Assembly (NCBI RefSeq): GCF_001921745.1 | Contig: NZ_MRYA01000001.1 | Span: 806,001 to 870,000, forward strand | DNA from: Psychrobacter sp. Cmf 22.2 | GTDB lineage: Bacteria > Pseudomonadota > Gammaproteobacteria > Pseudomonadales > Moraxellaceae | Direction: 5' to 3' | DNA: 64,000 bases | Shown here: positions 1-8,158 of the stretch, piece by piece | How the letters are laid out: every line of letters begins with the position of its first letter | How positions within the stretch are numbered: position 1 is the stretch's first letter | Position numbers and translations under genes: made by a program | The notes under the pieces: model-generated | What the model was told of the DNA's origin: nothing | The model's input: the letters and a program-made list of their open reading frames with translations, nothing else | Databases searched by the model: none

Positions 1-70
1 TAAGTAATTATTTACCTGTCTATATAAACAACCGAGATGACGACTATAAATTAATAGGGCAACTGTAACG

Positions 71-373
71 ATGCAACAAGCGATTAATAAATCCGACTTT
101 ATTAGTAATTTGAGTGTGAGCTGTGACACCATGACTGAGATGGTTGTTGATGATGCTGTACGGGAAATATTAAACTTGATGGTAGATACTTTAGCTAATG
201 ATGGCCGTGTTGAGGTCCGAGGGTTTGGTAGTTTTTGTTTGCATCACCGACGTGCTCGCATGGGTCGAAATCCAAAGACTGGAGAGAGCGTACCAGTACC
301 TGCTAAAGCCATTCCTCATTTTAAACCAGGTAAAGCACTGCGTGAAGCGGTCAACGACAAAGTAGCCTCATAG
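71..373 (+). CDS. ihfB: Integration host factor subunit beta
   Basis: DNA-bending nucleoid protein of the HU/IHF family, acting with IhfA as a heterodimer in transcription, replication and recombination. The 100-residue length is normal for IHF-beta. The DNA-binding arm signature GFGSF...RMGRNPKTGE lies at residues 51-72, with the DNA-intercalating proline at P68 in RNPKTG. The alpha-helical dimerisation part fills residues 1-45. No strong Shine-Dalgarno precedes the ATG. In related genomes ihfB follows rpsA, which would lie just outside the window. lapA and pyrF follow on the same strand. IHF-beta is preferred to HU because of the divergent N-terminus and the neighbourhood; a second gene at 22 kb is the HU type. 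Confidence 0.93.
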   Translation: MQQAINKSDFISNLSVSCDTMTEMVVDDAVREILNLMVDTLANDGRVEVRGFGSFCLHHRRARMGRNPKTGESVPVPAKAIPHFKPGKALREAVNDKVAS

Positions 374-524
374 CTGATAAAGGATGATGATTAACAGAAC
401 AAGTATAAAGTAATGGGTGCTTATGATTTATCATGACTAATTAGTTATTCAATTTACTTATTTTACCTTTATTAGATATTAATAAGCAGGTGTTTTCGTA
501 CATTTTTGCCGAGGTATGCATATC

Positions 525-932
525 ATGCGCTTTATACTGTTCGTTTTATTATTTTTAAGTTTTGCTTATGCGCTTGGTTTGGTGATAGCCAATAATACCG
601 ATATTGGCGTGAACCTACTGTTCTTGCAAGCTCCTACGATGAATCTAGGACTATTACTTATACTTTGTCTGATACTTGGTATTGTGATTGGTATACTATT
701 AGCATTGTTAATTTTCCGTGTATTACAGAATAAATGGGAAATATCGCGTTTGCAAAAGTTAAATGCTAATTTGCAAGAACAAATAACTCAGGCCAACGTC
801 GTTATTGATCGTCAAGCGAATGCGCCGACAGTTGAAGAAGTTGTTTATGGTTCGACAGCGACTAACACACATGATACAGCAGCGATCGATGTAGATGAGA
901 ATGCTACGCTTACCAAGCAAAAGCGGGACTAA
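525..932 (+). CDS. lapA: LapA-domain inner-membrane protein
   Basis: Small membrane protein of the lipopolysaccharide assembly protein A family. Two hydrophobic helices lie at about residues 2-22 and 42-65, followed by a short coiled coil (about 70-95) and an acidic, Thr-rich tail. In E. coli LapA partners LapB (YciM), which controls LpxC turnover. I chose the ATG at 525 because the GAGG at 511-514 is 10 nt before it, whereas an in-frame ATG at 516 sits one base from the same GAGG. In E. coli lapB lies between lapA and pyrF; here pyrF follows directly and no lapB is present. The family call is good; the exact function in this organism is inferred. Confidence 0.82.
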   Translation: MRFILFVLLFLSFAYALGLVIANNTDIGVNLLFLQAPTMNLGLLLILCLILGIVIGILLALLIFRVLQNKWEISRLQKLNANLQEQITQANVVIDRQANAPTVEEVVYGSTATNTHDTAAIDVDENATLTKQKRD

Positions 933-1006
933 ATTATGTAATGGTTAATCAATGATTCACCTATATATATAACGCTTAATAAACTCAATATTGATATGGC
1001 AGCACC

Positions 1007-1705
1007 ATGAATAATGTAATTAATTCTCCAGTCATTATCGCTTTAGACAATATGACGATGGAGGCATCAATAGAGTTGGCTGACCAACTAGATCCAGCGC
1101 TATGTCGTTTAAAAGTAGGCAAGGAGCTGTTCACTCGTTGTGGACCTGATATTGTAAAAGCGCTACATCAGCGACAATTTGAAGTGTTTTTAGACCTGAA
1201 GTTTCACGATATTCCAAATACCACTGCACAGGCAGTATTGGCAGCAGCTGAGCTTGGCATATGGATGATCAATGTTCACGCTAGCGCAGGCTTAGAGGCC
1301 ATGGCATTGGCTAAACAGCGCTTATTAGACAATGACTTAGATACCTTGCTGATCGCGGTCACAGTTTTGACCTCTATGGACGAGCAAGCATTGACACAAA
1401 CGGGTATCAATGACGGCTTGGATGCGCAAGTTAGTCGCTTAGCGCAGTTAACCAAGCAAGCTGGTCTGGACGGCGTAGTCTGTTCAGCGCAAGAAGCCAA
1501 AACCCTTAAAGCATTATGTGGCCAAGACTTCAAACTTGTAACTCCCGGTATCCGTTTAGCCGAGGATAATGCAGATGATCAAAAACGTATCTGTACACCA
1601 AAGCAAGCGTTGAATGATGGCGCTGATTATCTCGTAATAGGACGTTCTATCACGCAGGCTGTGGATCCTACTGCTAAATTACAGACGATACTCAATAGCA
1701 TCTAA
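1007..1705 (+). CDS. pyrF: Orotidine 5'-phosphate decarboxylase
   Basis: Last enzyme of de novo UMP synthesis, converting OMP to UMP and CO2 in the cytoplasm. The 232-residue length fits bacterial PyrF. The catalytic motif [10 protein letters not shown] lies at residues 63-72, giving D63, K65 and D68 of the DxKxxD charge network. The phosphate-gripping TPGIR motif near residue 179 and the C-terminal [10 protein letters not shown] segment are also present. It follows lapA by 74 bp on the same strand and is closed by a strong hairpin terminator at 1723-1756. Nothing unusual is seen. Confidence 0.96.
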   Translation: MNNVINSPVIIALDNMTMEASIELADQLDPALCRLKVGKELFTRCGPDIVKALHQRQFEVFLDLKFHDIPNTTAQAVLAAAELGIWMINVHASAGLEAMALAKQRLLDNDLDTLLIAVTVLTSMDEQALTQTGINDGLDAQVSRLAQLTKQAGLDGVVCSAQEAKTLKALCGQDFKLVTPGIRLAEDNADDQKRICTPKQALNDGADYLVIGRSITQAVDPTAKLQTILNSI

Positions 1706-1722
1706 TGTTTATAGTATTATAA

Positions 1723-1756
1723 GAAAGGCAGCTTAAACAGCTGTCTTTCCCTTTTT
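1723..1756 (+). terminator. Intrinsic terminator after pyrF
   Basis: Eleven-base-pair stem (GAAAGGCAGCT / AGCTGTCTTTC, one G-U pair) with a 5-nt loop, followed by a T-run at 1752-1756. It closes the ihfB-lapA-pyrF stretch. Confidence 0.85.
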
Positions 1757-1916
1757 GTAGGTCGGATAAGAGGTGCTACACTAGTTAACTTTATATGTAT
1801 ATCAGTCGCAAAATTTGGCTTAGCAGTGTCAAACCTACTTGAAGCTGAACGATTACTAAGTATAGTAATTATTCGTTATTTTTCACAATTGATGTCGTTA
1901 GATAATATTGGATGTT

Positions 1917-2714
1917 ATGAAATTACAGATTTTAAGTGACTTACATATTGACAGTTATGCACGTCAGTCGCATCCTATAGGGCACATCCCCAAAACTGAC
2001 GCTGACGTGGTATTAGTAGCGGGAGATACTGCCAATAGCGATAGTGGTATGCCATGGTTACAGGAGCAAGCAGCGCGTCTGCAGGTGCCTCTTGTTACTA
2101 TCGCAGGCAATCATGAGTACTTCAACGAAGACGTGCTGCATTTTGATAAAAAATTGGCTACTTGGGATAACTATAATGTCGAGTCGCAGCTAGGCGTTCG
2201 CGTATTACAGTGTCAGCACCTCGATATTGGTGAGGTACGCATTTTAGGGTGTACGTTGTGGACAGATTATCAATATCAAGCCAATGAAGATACGCTAGTA
2301 GTTGCCAAACGTTTTATGCGTGATTATAAGCAGATATATGCAGGTGATGCGCTATTTTCGCCTGAAGTGTCTATCGGGCTGCACGCCCAGCAGCGCCAGT
2401 GGTTAAAGCGAGCATTAATTGATGCACAGCAGTTAGGCAAAAAAACAATCGTAATGACCCATCATAGTATCAGCGCCTTATCAGTCTCTGAAAAGTATGC
2501 TACGCTGCCGAGTAACGCCGCCTTTGTTAGTGATTTATCCAACTGGATGCATAAGGATTGGGCGCCAACCCTGTGGGTACATGGCCACACTCACGAGGCA
2601 TTTGATTATCGTATTGGTAATACTCGTGTAATTGTCAATCCTCGAGCTTATCCTAATGAAGTGAGCAGTACTCCGATTGAGTTTGCATGGGACAGAGTAG
2701 TAGATATCGATTAG
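1917..2714 (+). CDS. Calcineurin-like metallophosphoesterase
   Basis: Cytoplasmic metal-dependent phosphoesterase of unknown substrate, 265 residues from the ATG at 1917. A TTG three codons upstream is in frame but a less likely start. The full metallophosphoesterase set is visible: D8 and H10 in SDLH, G36-D37 in AGDT, GNHE at 64-67, a THHS motif in the middle and HGHTH near the C-terminus. These residues bind the two metal ions. The gene stands alone between pyrF and a histidine phosphatase gene. Family members act on nucleotides, phosphoproteins or lipids, and nothing here selects among them. Confidence 0.85.
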   Translation: MKLQILSDLHIDSYARQSHPIGHIPKTDADVVLVAGDTANSDSGMPWLQEQAARLQVPLVTIAGNHEYFNEDVLHFDKKLATWDNYNVESQLGVRVLQCQHLDIGEVRILGCTLWTDYQYQANEDTLVVAKRFMRDYKQIYAGDALFSPEVSIGLHAQQRQWLKRALIDAQQLGKKTIVMTHHSISALSVSEKYATLPSNAAFVSDLSNWMHKDWAPTLWVHGHTHEAFDYRIGNTRVIVNPRAYPNEVSSTPIEFAWDRVVDID

Positions 2715-2895
2715 CATGCCTTGAATCGTGTGATTGGTTCAATACTGGCTCCATAATGATAATTGTAAGACATGACTATTTGATGTCCTATCTCTATATG
2801 ATGTAACGATTATGACAGCTTGTTAGCGACACTTTTATGGCTAGTTGGCTCATATTTCGTTCACTACTACCCAATAATCTGCTACGCTAGCTGCC

Positions 2896-3729
2896 ATGAG
2901 TAAATTTTCTGATTCATCACTTCCTGAGCAAGCCAATGCTCAAAAATCTCTTAAGATGAGTGCGCCTGCCCCCGCGCATTTGCCTGATAGTATGATTTCC
3001 TCAGTCAGCTTGTTACCTGAGAATAAGCGCTTGATCTTGTTTACCAGACACTCTTTACGTGAGCGCTCTGATGGTAACGGGTTTGCCAGCTACCAGCTGC
3101 CACTTACTCCTAGAGGGCGCATATTAGCGAAGTCTTGGGGGCGTTGGTTAGCAGGTCATCTGCCGTATTCTCTCGACGTAGACAGCATCTCAAGCCCTAT
3201 TGGACGTTGTGTTGATACCGCGCAACTGATGCAAGAAGGAGCAGGGTTACAACGCGATATTGCGCACCAGTCGTTGCTGGTTGAGCCAGGTAGCTTGGTT
3301 ACTGAGCCTGAGATCGCCAATGCAGTCTTTAAAGAGATTGGTGTACTCAACTTTATCAATCGTTTTTTGCAAGGGAATCTTGAAGGCACAAAAAATGCCT
3401 ATCAAGGTGGTCTTGATATCTTATCGCTTTTTTATCAAAACCAGCCACAGCATGGGCATTTAATGCTAGCAGTGAGTCATGATACGTTATTGTCTGCTTT
3501 TTTGGCGGTAATGTTCGATGTGATTGAGATTGATTGGAACGACTGGCCCAAAATGATGGAAGGCGTGTTTCTATGGTTTGATGATAAACCATTTGAGCAG
3601 GCTAATGCTTATTTCGTTTGGCGAGGTGAGGTTTATGTTCGCCCGATCAATACGTTAATGGACAGCTACCGTGCCGCTGGTTTTCATCCTAGCAAGCTAT
3701 TGTTGCCCCCAGAAGTGAAATGGACATAA
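2896..3729 (+). CDS. Histidine phosphatase superfamily protein
   Basis: Phosphoglycerate-mutase-like phosphatase of 277 residues. The catalytic N-terminal motif is TRHSLR (R51, H52), with serine where most members have glycine (RHG). A second arginine lies in SSPIGRC at about residue 104, and the acid/base histidine H195 lies in AVSHDT. This set supports a phosphohydrolase acting through a phosphohistidine. The first 40 residues are low in conservation and could be disordered. The start has no clear Shine-Dalgarno, so an internal start such as the Met at residue 21 remains possible. The substrate is unknown. It neighbours the metallophosphoesterase but is 181 bp away, so co-transcription is not certain. 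Confidence 0.78.
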   Translation: MSKFSDSSLPEQANAQKSLKMSAPAPAHLPDSMISSVSLLPENKRLILFTRHSLRERSDGNGFASYQLPLTPRGRILAKSWGRWLAGHLPYSLDVDSISSPIGRCVDTAQLMQEGAGLQRDIAHQSLLVEPGSLVTEPEIANAVFKEIGVLNFINRFLQGNLEGTKNAYQGGLDILSLFYQNQPQHGHLMLAVSHDTLLSAFLAVMFDVIEIDWNDWPKMMEGVFLWFDDKPFEQANAYFVWRGEVYVRPINTLMDSYRAAGFHPSKLLLPPEVKWT

Positions 3730-3782
3730 TATTAAGCTAAAGATTATATTGCTTTTTTGACTATGATATTTCGGATAGATAT

Positions 3783-3809
3783 AAAAAAACCTTGCCACTA
3801 GGACAAGGT
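3783..3809 (-). terminator. Intrinsic terminator after rpsT
   Basis: Read on the minus strand this is a CCTTG...CAAGG stem extended by two more pairs, followed by a seven-base U-run. It lies about 30 nt after the rpsT stop. A second palindromic element (GATCAG...CTGATC around GCGTTAACGC) sits at 3818-3840, between stop and terminator. Confidence 0.75.
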
Positions 3810-3840
3810 CTTTTCACGATCAGCGTTAACGCCACTGATC

Positions 3841-4107
3841 TTAAGCTTGTAGAGCTTTGATAGCTTTGTTTAGACGGCTTTTACGACGAGCAGACTTATT
3901 CTTATGAATAATGCCTTTATCAGCCATGCGATCAAGGACAGGTACCGCTTTCTTGTAAGCTTCGGTAGCTGCGTCATAATCTTTAGATTCGATTGCCGCA
4001 TCAACACGCTTTAGATAGGTACGAACCATAGAGCGTTGTGACGCTGAATTTTGGCGACGTTTGGTGTTTTGACGGGCGCGTTTACGAGCTTGTGCAGTAT
4101 TAGCCAC
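3841..4107 (-). CDS. rpsT: 30S ribosomal protein S20
   Basis: Small basic ribosomal protein of 88 residues that binds the 5' domain of 16S rRNA. The sequence begins [13 protein letters not shown] and is rich in Lys, Arg and Ala helices typical of S20. The start codon is GTG at 4105-4107, preceded by a good AAAGGAG about 7 nt away. E. coli rpsT also uses a non-ATG start (UUG) that takes part in autoregulation, so the GTG here may matter for control, although that is inference. The gene is monocistronic with its own terminator. Its upstream region holds several inverted repeats. Confidence 0.97.
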   Translation of the reverse strand: MANTAQARKRARQNTKRRQNSASQRSMVRTYLKRVDAAIESKDYDAATEAYKKAVPVLDRMADKGIIHKNKSARRKSRLNKAIKALQA

Positions 4108-4178
4108 GCGTATCTCCTTTATGAAAGACAGATAAAAATATGAATGTTGATTGCAATAATGGGTTTAACAATCATTGG

Positions 4179-4199
4179 TGACGAGCAGCCGTCTCGTCA
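4179..4199. repeat. 7-bp inverted repeat upstream of rpsT
   Basis: TGACGAG and CTCGTCA are separated by 7 nt. It lies about 70 bp upstream of the rpsT start and is not followed by a T-run on either strand, so it could be an operator or a leader hairpin. Confidence 0.5.
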
Positions 4200-4254
4200 A
4201 GCATGATGTCGATGTTCAATATCAGGTTTTCTAATATTAATGAATCATCGTAAG

Positions 4255-4291
4255 CGTCATAGCTATTTGGAATAATTAAATAGCTATGACG
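4255..4291. repeat. 14-bp perfect inverted repeat
   Basis: Arms CGTCATAGCTATTT (4255-4268) and AAATAGCTATGACG (4278-4291) are perfectly complementary around a 9-nt loop. No T-run follows on either strand, so it is not a canonical terminator. It lies mid-way between two divergent genes. Confidence 0.7.
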
Positions 4292-4532
4292 TGTAAAGCC
4301 GGACATCTTAACAAATTATTGCGCTTAGAACAATATATTTGATCATCAAAGCGAAAAGAAGTTGTATGTAACGCTATGCTAATACGTATAAAGTCTAAAA
4401 TATAAATAAATAACTGATGAATAGTCGAACCATTGTTAAAAACTCTTACAATAAATCATGAATAGTAGCGACAGTTATAGGGTAACTTAGTTATGATACT
4501 GCGCTATGATATCGAAACGGTACGATTTGACG

Positions 4533-4553
4533 GTTATAAATAGTTTTTATAAC
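4533..4553. repeat. 8-bp inverted repeat near the TIP30-like gene
   Basis: GTTATAAA and TTTATAAC flank a 5-nt spacer, 30 bp before the ATG at 4584. It may be an operator or simply AT-rich promoter DNA. Confidence 0.4.
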
Positions 4554-4583
4554 ATTTTACGACTATGATTAAATGGATAGGAT

Positions 4584-5294
4584 ATGCAGCGAAAAGCAAT
4601 TTTAATTGGCGCAACGGGCTTGGTGGGTCAGCATCTTGTCAAACAGCTTAGCGAACTCTATGATACATTAATAGTCATTGCGAGACGTCCACCGCGGTAT
4701 ATAAACGCTAGCATGAGATTCTATCAGGTCAATGATTTTGATAACTTAGCCGACATTTTTGCAAGCGTTGGTGCAGATGCTACAACAGATGCATTTAGTT
4801 GTCTTGGTACAACTAAGAAGCAAGCAGGCAGTGATGAGGCTTTTCGAAAAGTAGACTACGACTATAATGTGAATTTTGCCAAGTTATGCGTTAATAAAGG
4901 AGTTAAAAACTTTTTTCTATTATCTGCGATGAATGCTGATGTTGATAGCCGGTTTTTATATAACAGAGTAAAAGCAGAGACTGAGCGAGCTATTATGGAA
5001 CTGGGGTTTGAGCGTTTGGCTATCTTTCGACCTTCATTATTATTGGGTAAGCACAAAGGACGACCGATAGAAAGCATCACTCAAAAAGCTTTTAAAATTA
5101 TCTCACCTTTAGTCTCTGAGTCATTACCGCTGCACCCTATTTCAGCCAAGCGTGTTGCAATTGCAATGGCAATGACAGCTCATGATATGTACGAACGTCG
5201 CAAATACAGTGAATACCGTATTGAGTCAAAGCCTAGTATTACTGACATCATCGAAAACAAAAGGATGCTGACGATGACTCGTGTCAAAAAGTAA
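4584..5294 (+). CDS. NAD(P)-binding TIP30/HTATIP2-like short-chain dehydrogenase
   Basis: Rossmann-fold protein of 236 residues. The dinucleotide-binding glycine motif GATGLVG lies at residues 9-15 and the positively charged VIARR at 31-35 suggests NADP preference. A YNRVK segment at 126-130 supplies the YxxxK catalytic pair of atypical SDRs, and FRPSLLLG near 148-155 is typical of the HTATIP2 (TIP30)/YbjT-like group. The start has an AGGATA just upstream. Nothing in the neighbourhood gives a substrate; rraA follows 150 bp later and has its own ribosome binding site. The reaction is unknown. Confidence 0.75.
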   Translation: MQRKAILIGATGLVGQHLVKQLSELYDTLIVIARRPPRYINASMRFYQVNDFDNLADIFASVGADATTDAFSCLGTTKKQAGSDEAFRKVDYDYNVNFAKLCVNKGVKNFFLLSAMNADVDSRFLYNRVKAETERAIMELGFERLAIFRPSLLLGKHKGRPIESITQKAFKIISPLVSESLPLHPISAKRVAIAMAMTAHDMYERRKYSEYRIESKPSITDIIENKRMLTMTRVKK

Positions 5295-5444
5295 ACCAAA
5301 ACACTATCATATCGTTTGGTTGAAACAATTTATGAACATGCTTTTTAAAAAGTAATAGCCTAAGCATTCAATCAATAATAAAACAACACTAACCATCGTA
5401 AGACCACAAAATAGCCGATAGTCATTAACAAGGAGTAAATAACT

Positions 5445-5981
5445 ATGTCAGAATCAACAGCAATGAACAAAGAGAACTTTGTCACCTGTGATCTATTGGA
5501 TGCCAACCCTGAATCACAAGTCTGCTTACCAAATATCGAAGCCAAGTCGTTCTATAGCTTTGGTGCCAAAGATAAATTCTGTGGCGAGATTGTAACTGTC
5601 AAATGCTTTGAAGATAACAGCCGTGTAAAGGCGTTATTGAATAGTGACGGTAAAGATAAAAATGGTGAAGGCAAAGTATTGGTCGTCGATGGTGGTGGCT
5701 CGATGCGCTGTGCGCTGCTCGGCGATATGATTGCACAGTCAGCGATAGATAATGGCTGGGCTGGTGTCATTGTGTATGGCTGCGTCCGTGATGTCGATGA
5801 CATGGCACAAATGGATATTGGTGTGATGGCATTGGGCTGCATTCCGCGTAAGTCAACACGCCGAGATGAAGGTCAAACAGATATTGAAATCAGCTTTGGC
5901 GATTTAACGCTTAATTCTGGTATGTTCATTTATGCTGATAACAATGGCATTATTGCAAATCATAAGCCTTTAATAGCGTAA
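5445..5981 (+). CDS. rraA: RraA-family protein, ribonuclease E activity regulator
   Basis: RraA forms a ring-shaped trimer that binds RNase E and lowers its activity, so changing mRNA decay. The core shows the family pattern VLVVDGGGSMRCALLGD followed by the GWAGVIVYGCVRD segment. At 178 residues it is longer than the roughly 161 of E. coli RraA, owing to an N-terminal extension and a small Lys/Gly-rich insertion near residue 70. An AAGGAG 9 nt before the ATG supports the start. A bidirectional terminator follows. RraA relatives include HMG/CHA aldolases; the absence of a catabolic neighbourhood favours the regulator. Confidence 0.85.
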   Translation: MSESTAMNKENFVTCDLLDANPESQVCLPNIEAKSFYSFGAKDKFCGEIVTVKCFEDNSRVKALLNSDGKDKNGEGKVLVVDGGGSMRCALLGDMIAQSAIDNGWAGVIVYGCVRDVDDMAQMDIGVMALGCIPRKSTRRDEGQTDIEISFGDLTLNSGMFIYADNNGIIANHKPLIA

Positions 5982-6043
5982 ATTATTATGGTCATCAAGC
6001 TGTTGCGAGGACAAATAAGCATATATTGTCAGTGGTTATAAAG

Positions 6044-6079
6044 AAAAAACCCAGTTCAAATTATAGAACTGGGTTTTTT
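6044..6079. terminator. Bidirectional terminator between rraA and the BCCT gene
   Basis: A stem AACCCAGTTC / GAACTGGGTT with an 8-nt loop is flanked by an A-run on the left and six Ts on the right, so it can end transcripts arriving from both convergent genes. Confidence 0.9.
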
Positions 6080-6099
6080 GGTTAGAAGTAAATGATTTA

Positions 6100-7779
6100 T
6101 CAGTATTTTTCAAGCTCTGAGAGCATCTGTTCGCGCGCTTTATAAATCCTGCGTAGACCAAGCCATAGGCTGATGCACATAACGATTAATACTGAGGTAA
6201 AAGGTAAGCCTGTGCTTACTGAGCCTGCTTGGATGGTTTTTAGAGCTTGTGCGCCACCGCCATAGAGCAGAGCAATAGCAATAAGACCTTGAGCAACCGC
6301 CCAGAATATACGCTGATATATGGAAGCTTCAAGCTTACCACCTGCTGTAATCGTATCAACCACCAAGGAGCCTGAGTCTGATGAGGTCACAAAAAACACC
6401 ATCACTAGAATAATAGCAATTAAAGAGGTAATAGTCCCTAAAGGTAGATTTGCCAACATCTGAAACAAGGTCAAGGAGGCATCACTAACGCCCTCTGCCA
6501 GCTCACCGACTTGATTGTTATATTGACTCAATCCTGACTGTCCAAATACCGTCATCCAGACGATGGTTACAAGCGTAGGGGCCAACATCACTGAGGTGAT
6601 AAACTCGCGTACTGTACGGCCTTTTGAGATACGAGCGATAAACATACCTACGAATGGTGACCAACTGATCCACCATGCCCAATAAAACACAGTCCAGCCG
6701 TGAAAAAACTCATCATCACCGCGGCCTACAGGATTAGACAAGGGGATAATATAGGTTGCATAATCAACAGCGGTGGCACCGATTTTGCTAAGCAGCCCGA
6801 GTGAGTTGCCAACGAAAAACACAAACAATAGCAAGGCTAAAGCAACCAGCATATTGACGTTACTCAAAAGTTTAACCCCGCCATCAAGGCCACGTGCTAC
6901 TGATATAGTGGCAAGAGCAGTCACCACAACTATAATAGTAATCTCGAGAGAATTACCTGCAAAGTCCCAACCAAACAAATAGTTAAGTCCGCTGGCTGCT
7001 TGCTGAGCACCCAAACCTAGTGATGTCGCTAGACCAAATATCGTCGCTAGTACGGCCAATATATCAATAATGTGGCCTGGCAGACCCCACGTTTTCTCTT
7101 TAAAAATAGGATAGAATACGGAGCGCATGGTCAGGGGAAAGCGAAAGTTATAAGCAAATAAGGCTAGCGATAAACCAACGACTGCGTAGATACCCCAAGG
7201 ATGCAAGCCCCAGTGATACATGGTTGCACCCATAGCGGCACGGTAAGCTTCAGGACTGTCTGCTGCTACACCAAGTGGTGTACCTGCCCAACCGCTTGCA
7301 TAAGCCAATGGCTCAGCCACACTCCAAAACATAAGGCCAATGCCCATACCAGCTGCGAACAGCATGGAGAGCCACGAGCGCCGATTAAAATCAGGTTTTG
7401 CATTCATACCGCCAATGCGAATGCTGCCATAAGGAGATACAATTAGTATTAGGCTAAATATCACCATGATATTAGCTGTACTGACAAAGAGCCAGTCAAA
7501 ACCATTGACTACCCAATCTTTGGTACCATTGAGCCAAGAATTGGCTATTTTAGGCAGTAATAAGGCAAACAATACAAAGCCAACAACGGCAATAGCGGTA
7601 AAGAAGAATACCGGTCTGTGTAAATCTAAACCCAATATTTCAGTATTGTTTTCACCAACTGTATGTTCAGTGGTATAGAGCCTGCGACGAAACTTGTCGA
7701 GAAGAGGCTTTGGAATCTGTTTTTGCTCGTTCATAGGTGACGAATCTCCTGATGAGTTAGCTGAGCTGGACACCGTCAA
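6100..7779 (-). CDS. BCCT-family betaine/choline/carnitine transporter
   Basis: Secondary transporter of 559 residues with about twelve membrane helices. BCCT members import quaternary ammonium compounds (glycine betaine, choline, carnitine) or related osmolytes, driven by sodium or protons. Signatures visible are GMGIGLMFWSVAEPL at about residues 145-158 and the WWISWSPFVGMFIARISKGR segment near 366-386, which carries the Trp-rich substrate box. The N-terminus is hydrophilic (about 50 residues) and the C-terminal tail is short, so it lacks a long BetP/BetT-type osmosensing domain. It is transcribed divergently from mfd. Whether betaine or choline is the substrate cannot be told from sequence alone. 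Confidence 0.9.
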   Translation of the reverse strand: MTVSSSANSSGDSSPMNEQKQIPKPLLDKFRRRLYTTEHTVGENNTEILGLDLHRPVFFFTAIAVVGFVLFALLLPKIANSWLNGTKDWVVNGFDWLFVSTANIMVIFSLILIVSPYGSIRIGGMNAKPDFNRRSWLSMLFAAGMGIGLMFWSVAEPLAYASGWAGTPLGVAADSPEAYRAAMGATMYHWGLHPWGIYAVVGLSLALFAYNFRFPLTMRSVFYPIFKEKTWGLPGHIIDILAVLATIFGLATSLGLGAQQAASGLNYLFGWDFAGNSLEITIIVVVTALATISVARGLDGGVKLLSNVNMLVALALLLFVFFVGNSLGLLSKIGATAVDYATYIIPLSNPVGRGDDEFFHGWTVFYWAWWISWSPFVGMFIARISKGRTVREFITSVMLAPTLVTIVWMTVFGQSGLSQYNNQVGELAEGVSDASLTLFQMLANLPLGTITSLIAIILVMVFFVTSSDSGSLVVDTITAGGKLEASIYQRIFWAVAQGLIAIALLYGGGAQALKTIQAGSVSTGLPFTSVLIVMCISLWLGLRRIYKAREQMLSELEKY

Positions 7780-7840
7780 AGTATCGACTATTCATTGCTA
7801 ATCAATAGTTTTTGGCAGCTACAAGCTTTAGATTTTAGGT

Positions 7841-7870
7841 AATATAAAAATACTGTTGGCGCTTTATCAA
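7841..7870 (-). promoter_or_regulatory. Candidate promoter of the BCCT gene
   Basis: On the minus strand TTGATA (-35, 7865-7870) and TATATT (-10, 7841-7846) are separated by 18 nt, about 60 nt upstream of the start codon. Confidence 0.5.
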
Positions 7871-8096
7871 GAGTACAAGCTACTTAATAGTTGAGCACTA
7901 AAGACTCAATAAGAAGCATGTATAGGAGATGATTGTTCAAAATACTATGCAAAAGTTCATTAAAAGATGAATGTTTTTGAGCAATAGAGAGTTAGCTCAA
8001 ATTAAACTTTAAAATAGGAATTTTCAAAAGCGTGCCATGTTAACAAACCGTTTAGTTTTGTCAAATCGTAGCAGACCATCAGAGTGGAAATTAGTT

Positions 8097-8125
8097 TTGG
8101 TCAATTGCGAAAATATTCGTATAAT
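8097..8125 (+). promoter_or_regulatory. Candidate promoter of mfd
   Basis: TTGGTC (8097-8102) and a consensus TATAAT (8120-8125) are separated by 17 nt. Transcription would start near 8132, giving a short leader before the ATG at 8159. Confidence 0.65.
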
Positions 8126-8158
8126 AACTGCCAGATTCTTAAATAGATCCTACCTGCT

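Larger units (their letters stand above)
4108..4583. other. Intergenic region rpsT / TIP30-like gene, rich in inverted repeats
   Basis: This 476-bp divergent intergenic region holds three perfect inverted repeats (4179-4199, 4255-4291 and 4533-4553), described separately. I expect promoters for both flanking genes here, but saw no convincing -35/-10 pair on either strand. No open reading frame or recognisable RNA family is seen. Confidence 0.6.
7780..8158. other. Divergent intergenic region BCCT / mfd
   Basis: This 379-bp gap separates divergent genes and contains a candidate promoter for each, listed separately. Apart from those I see no hairpin, ORF or repeat worth noting. Confidence 0.6.
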
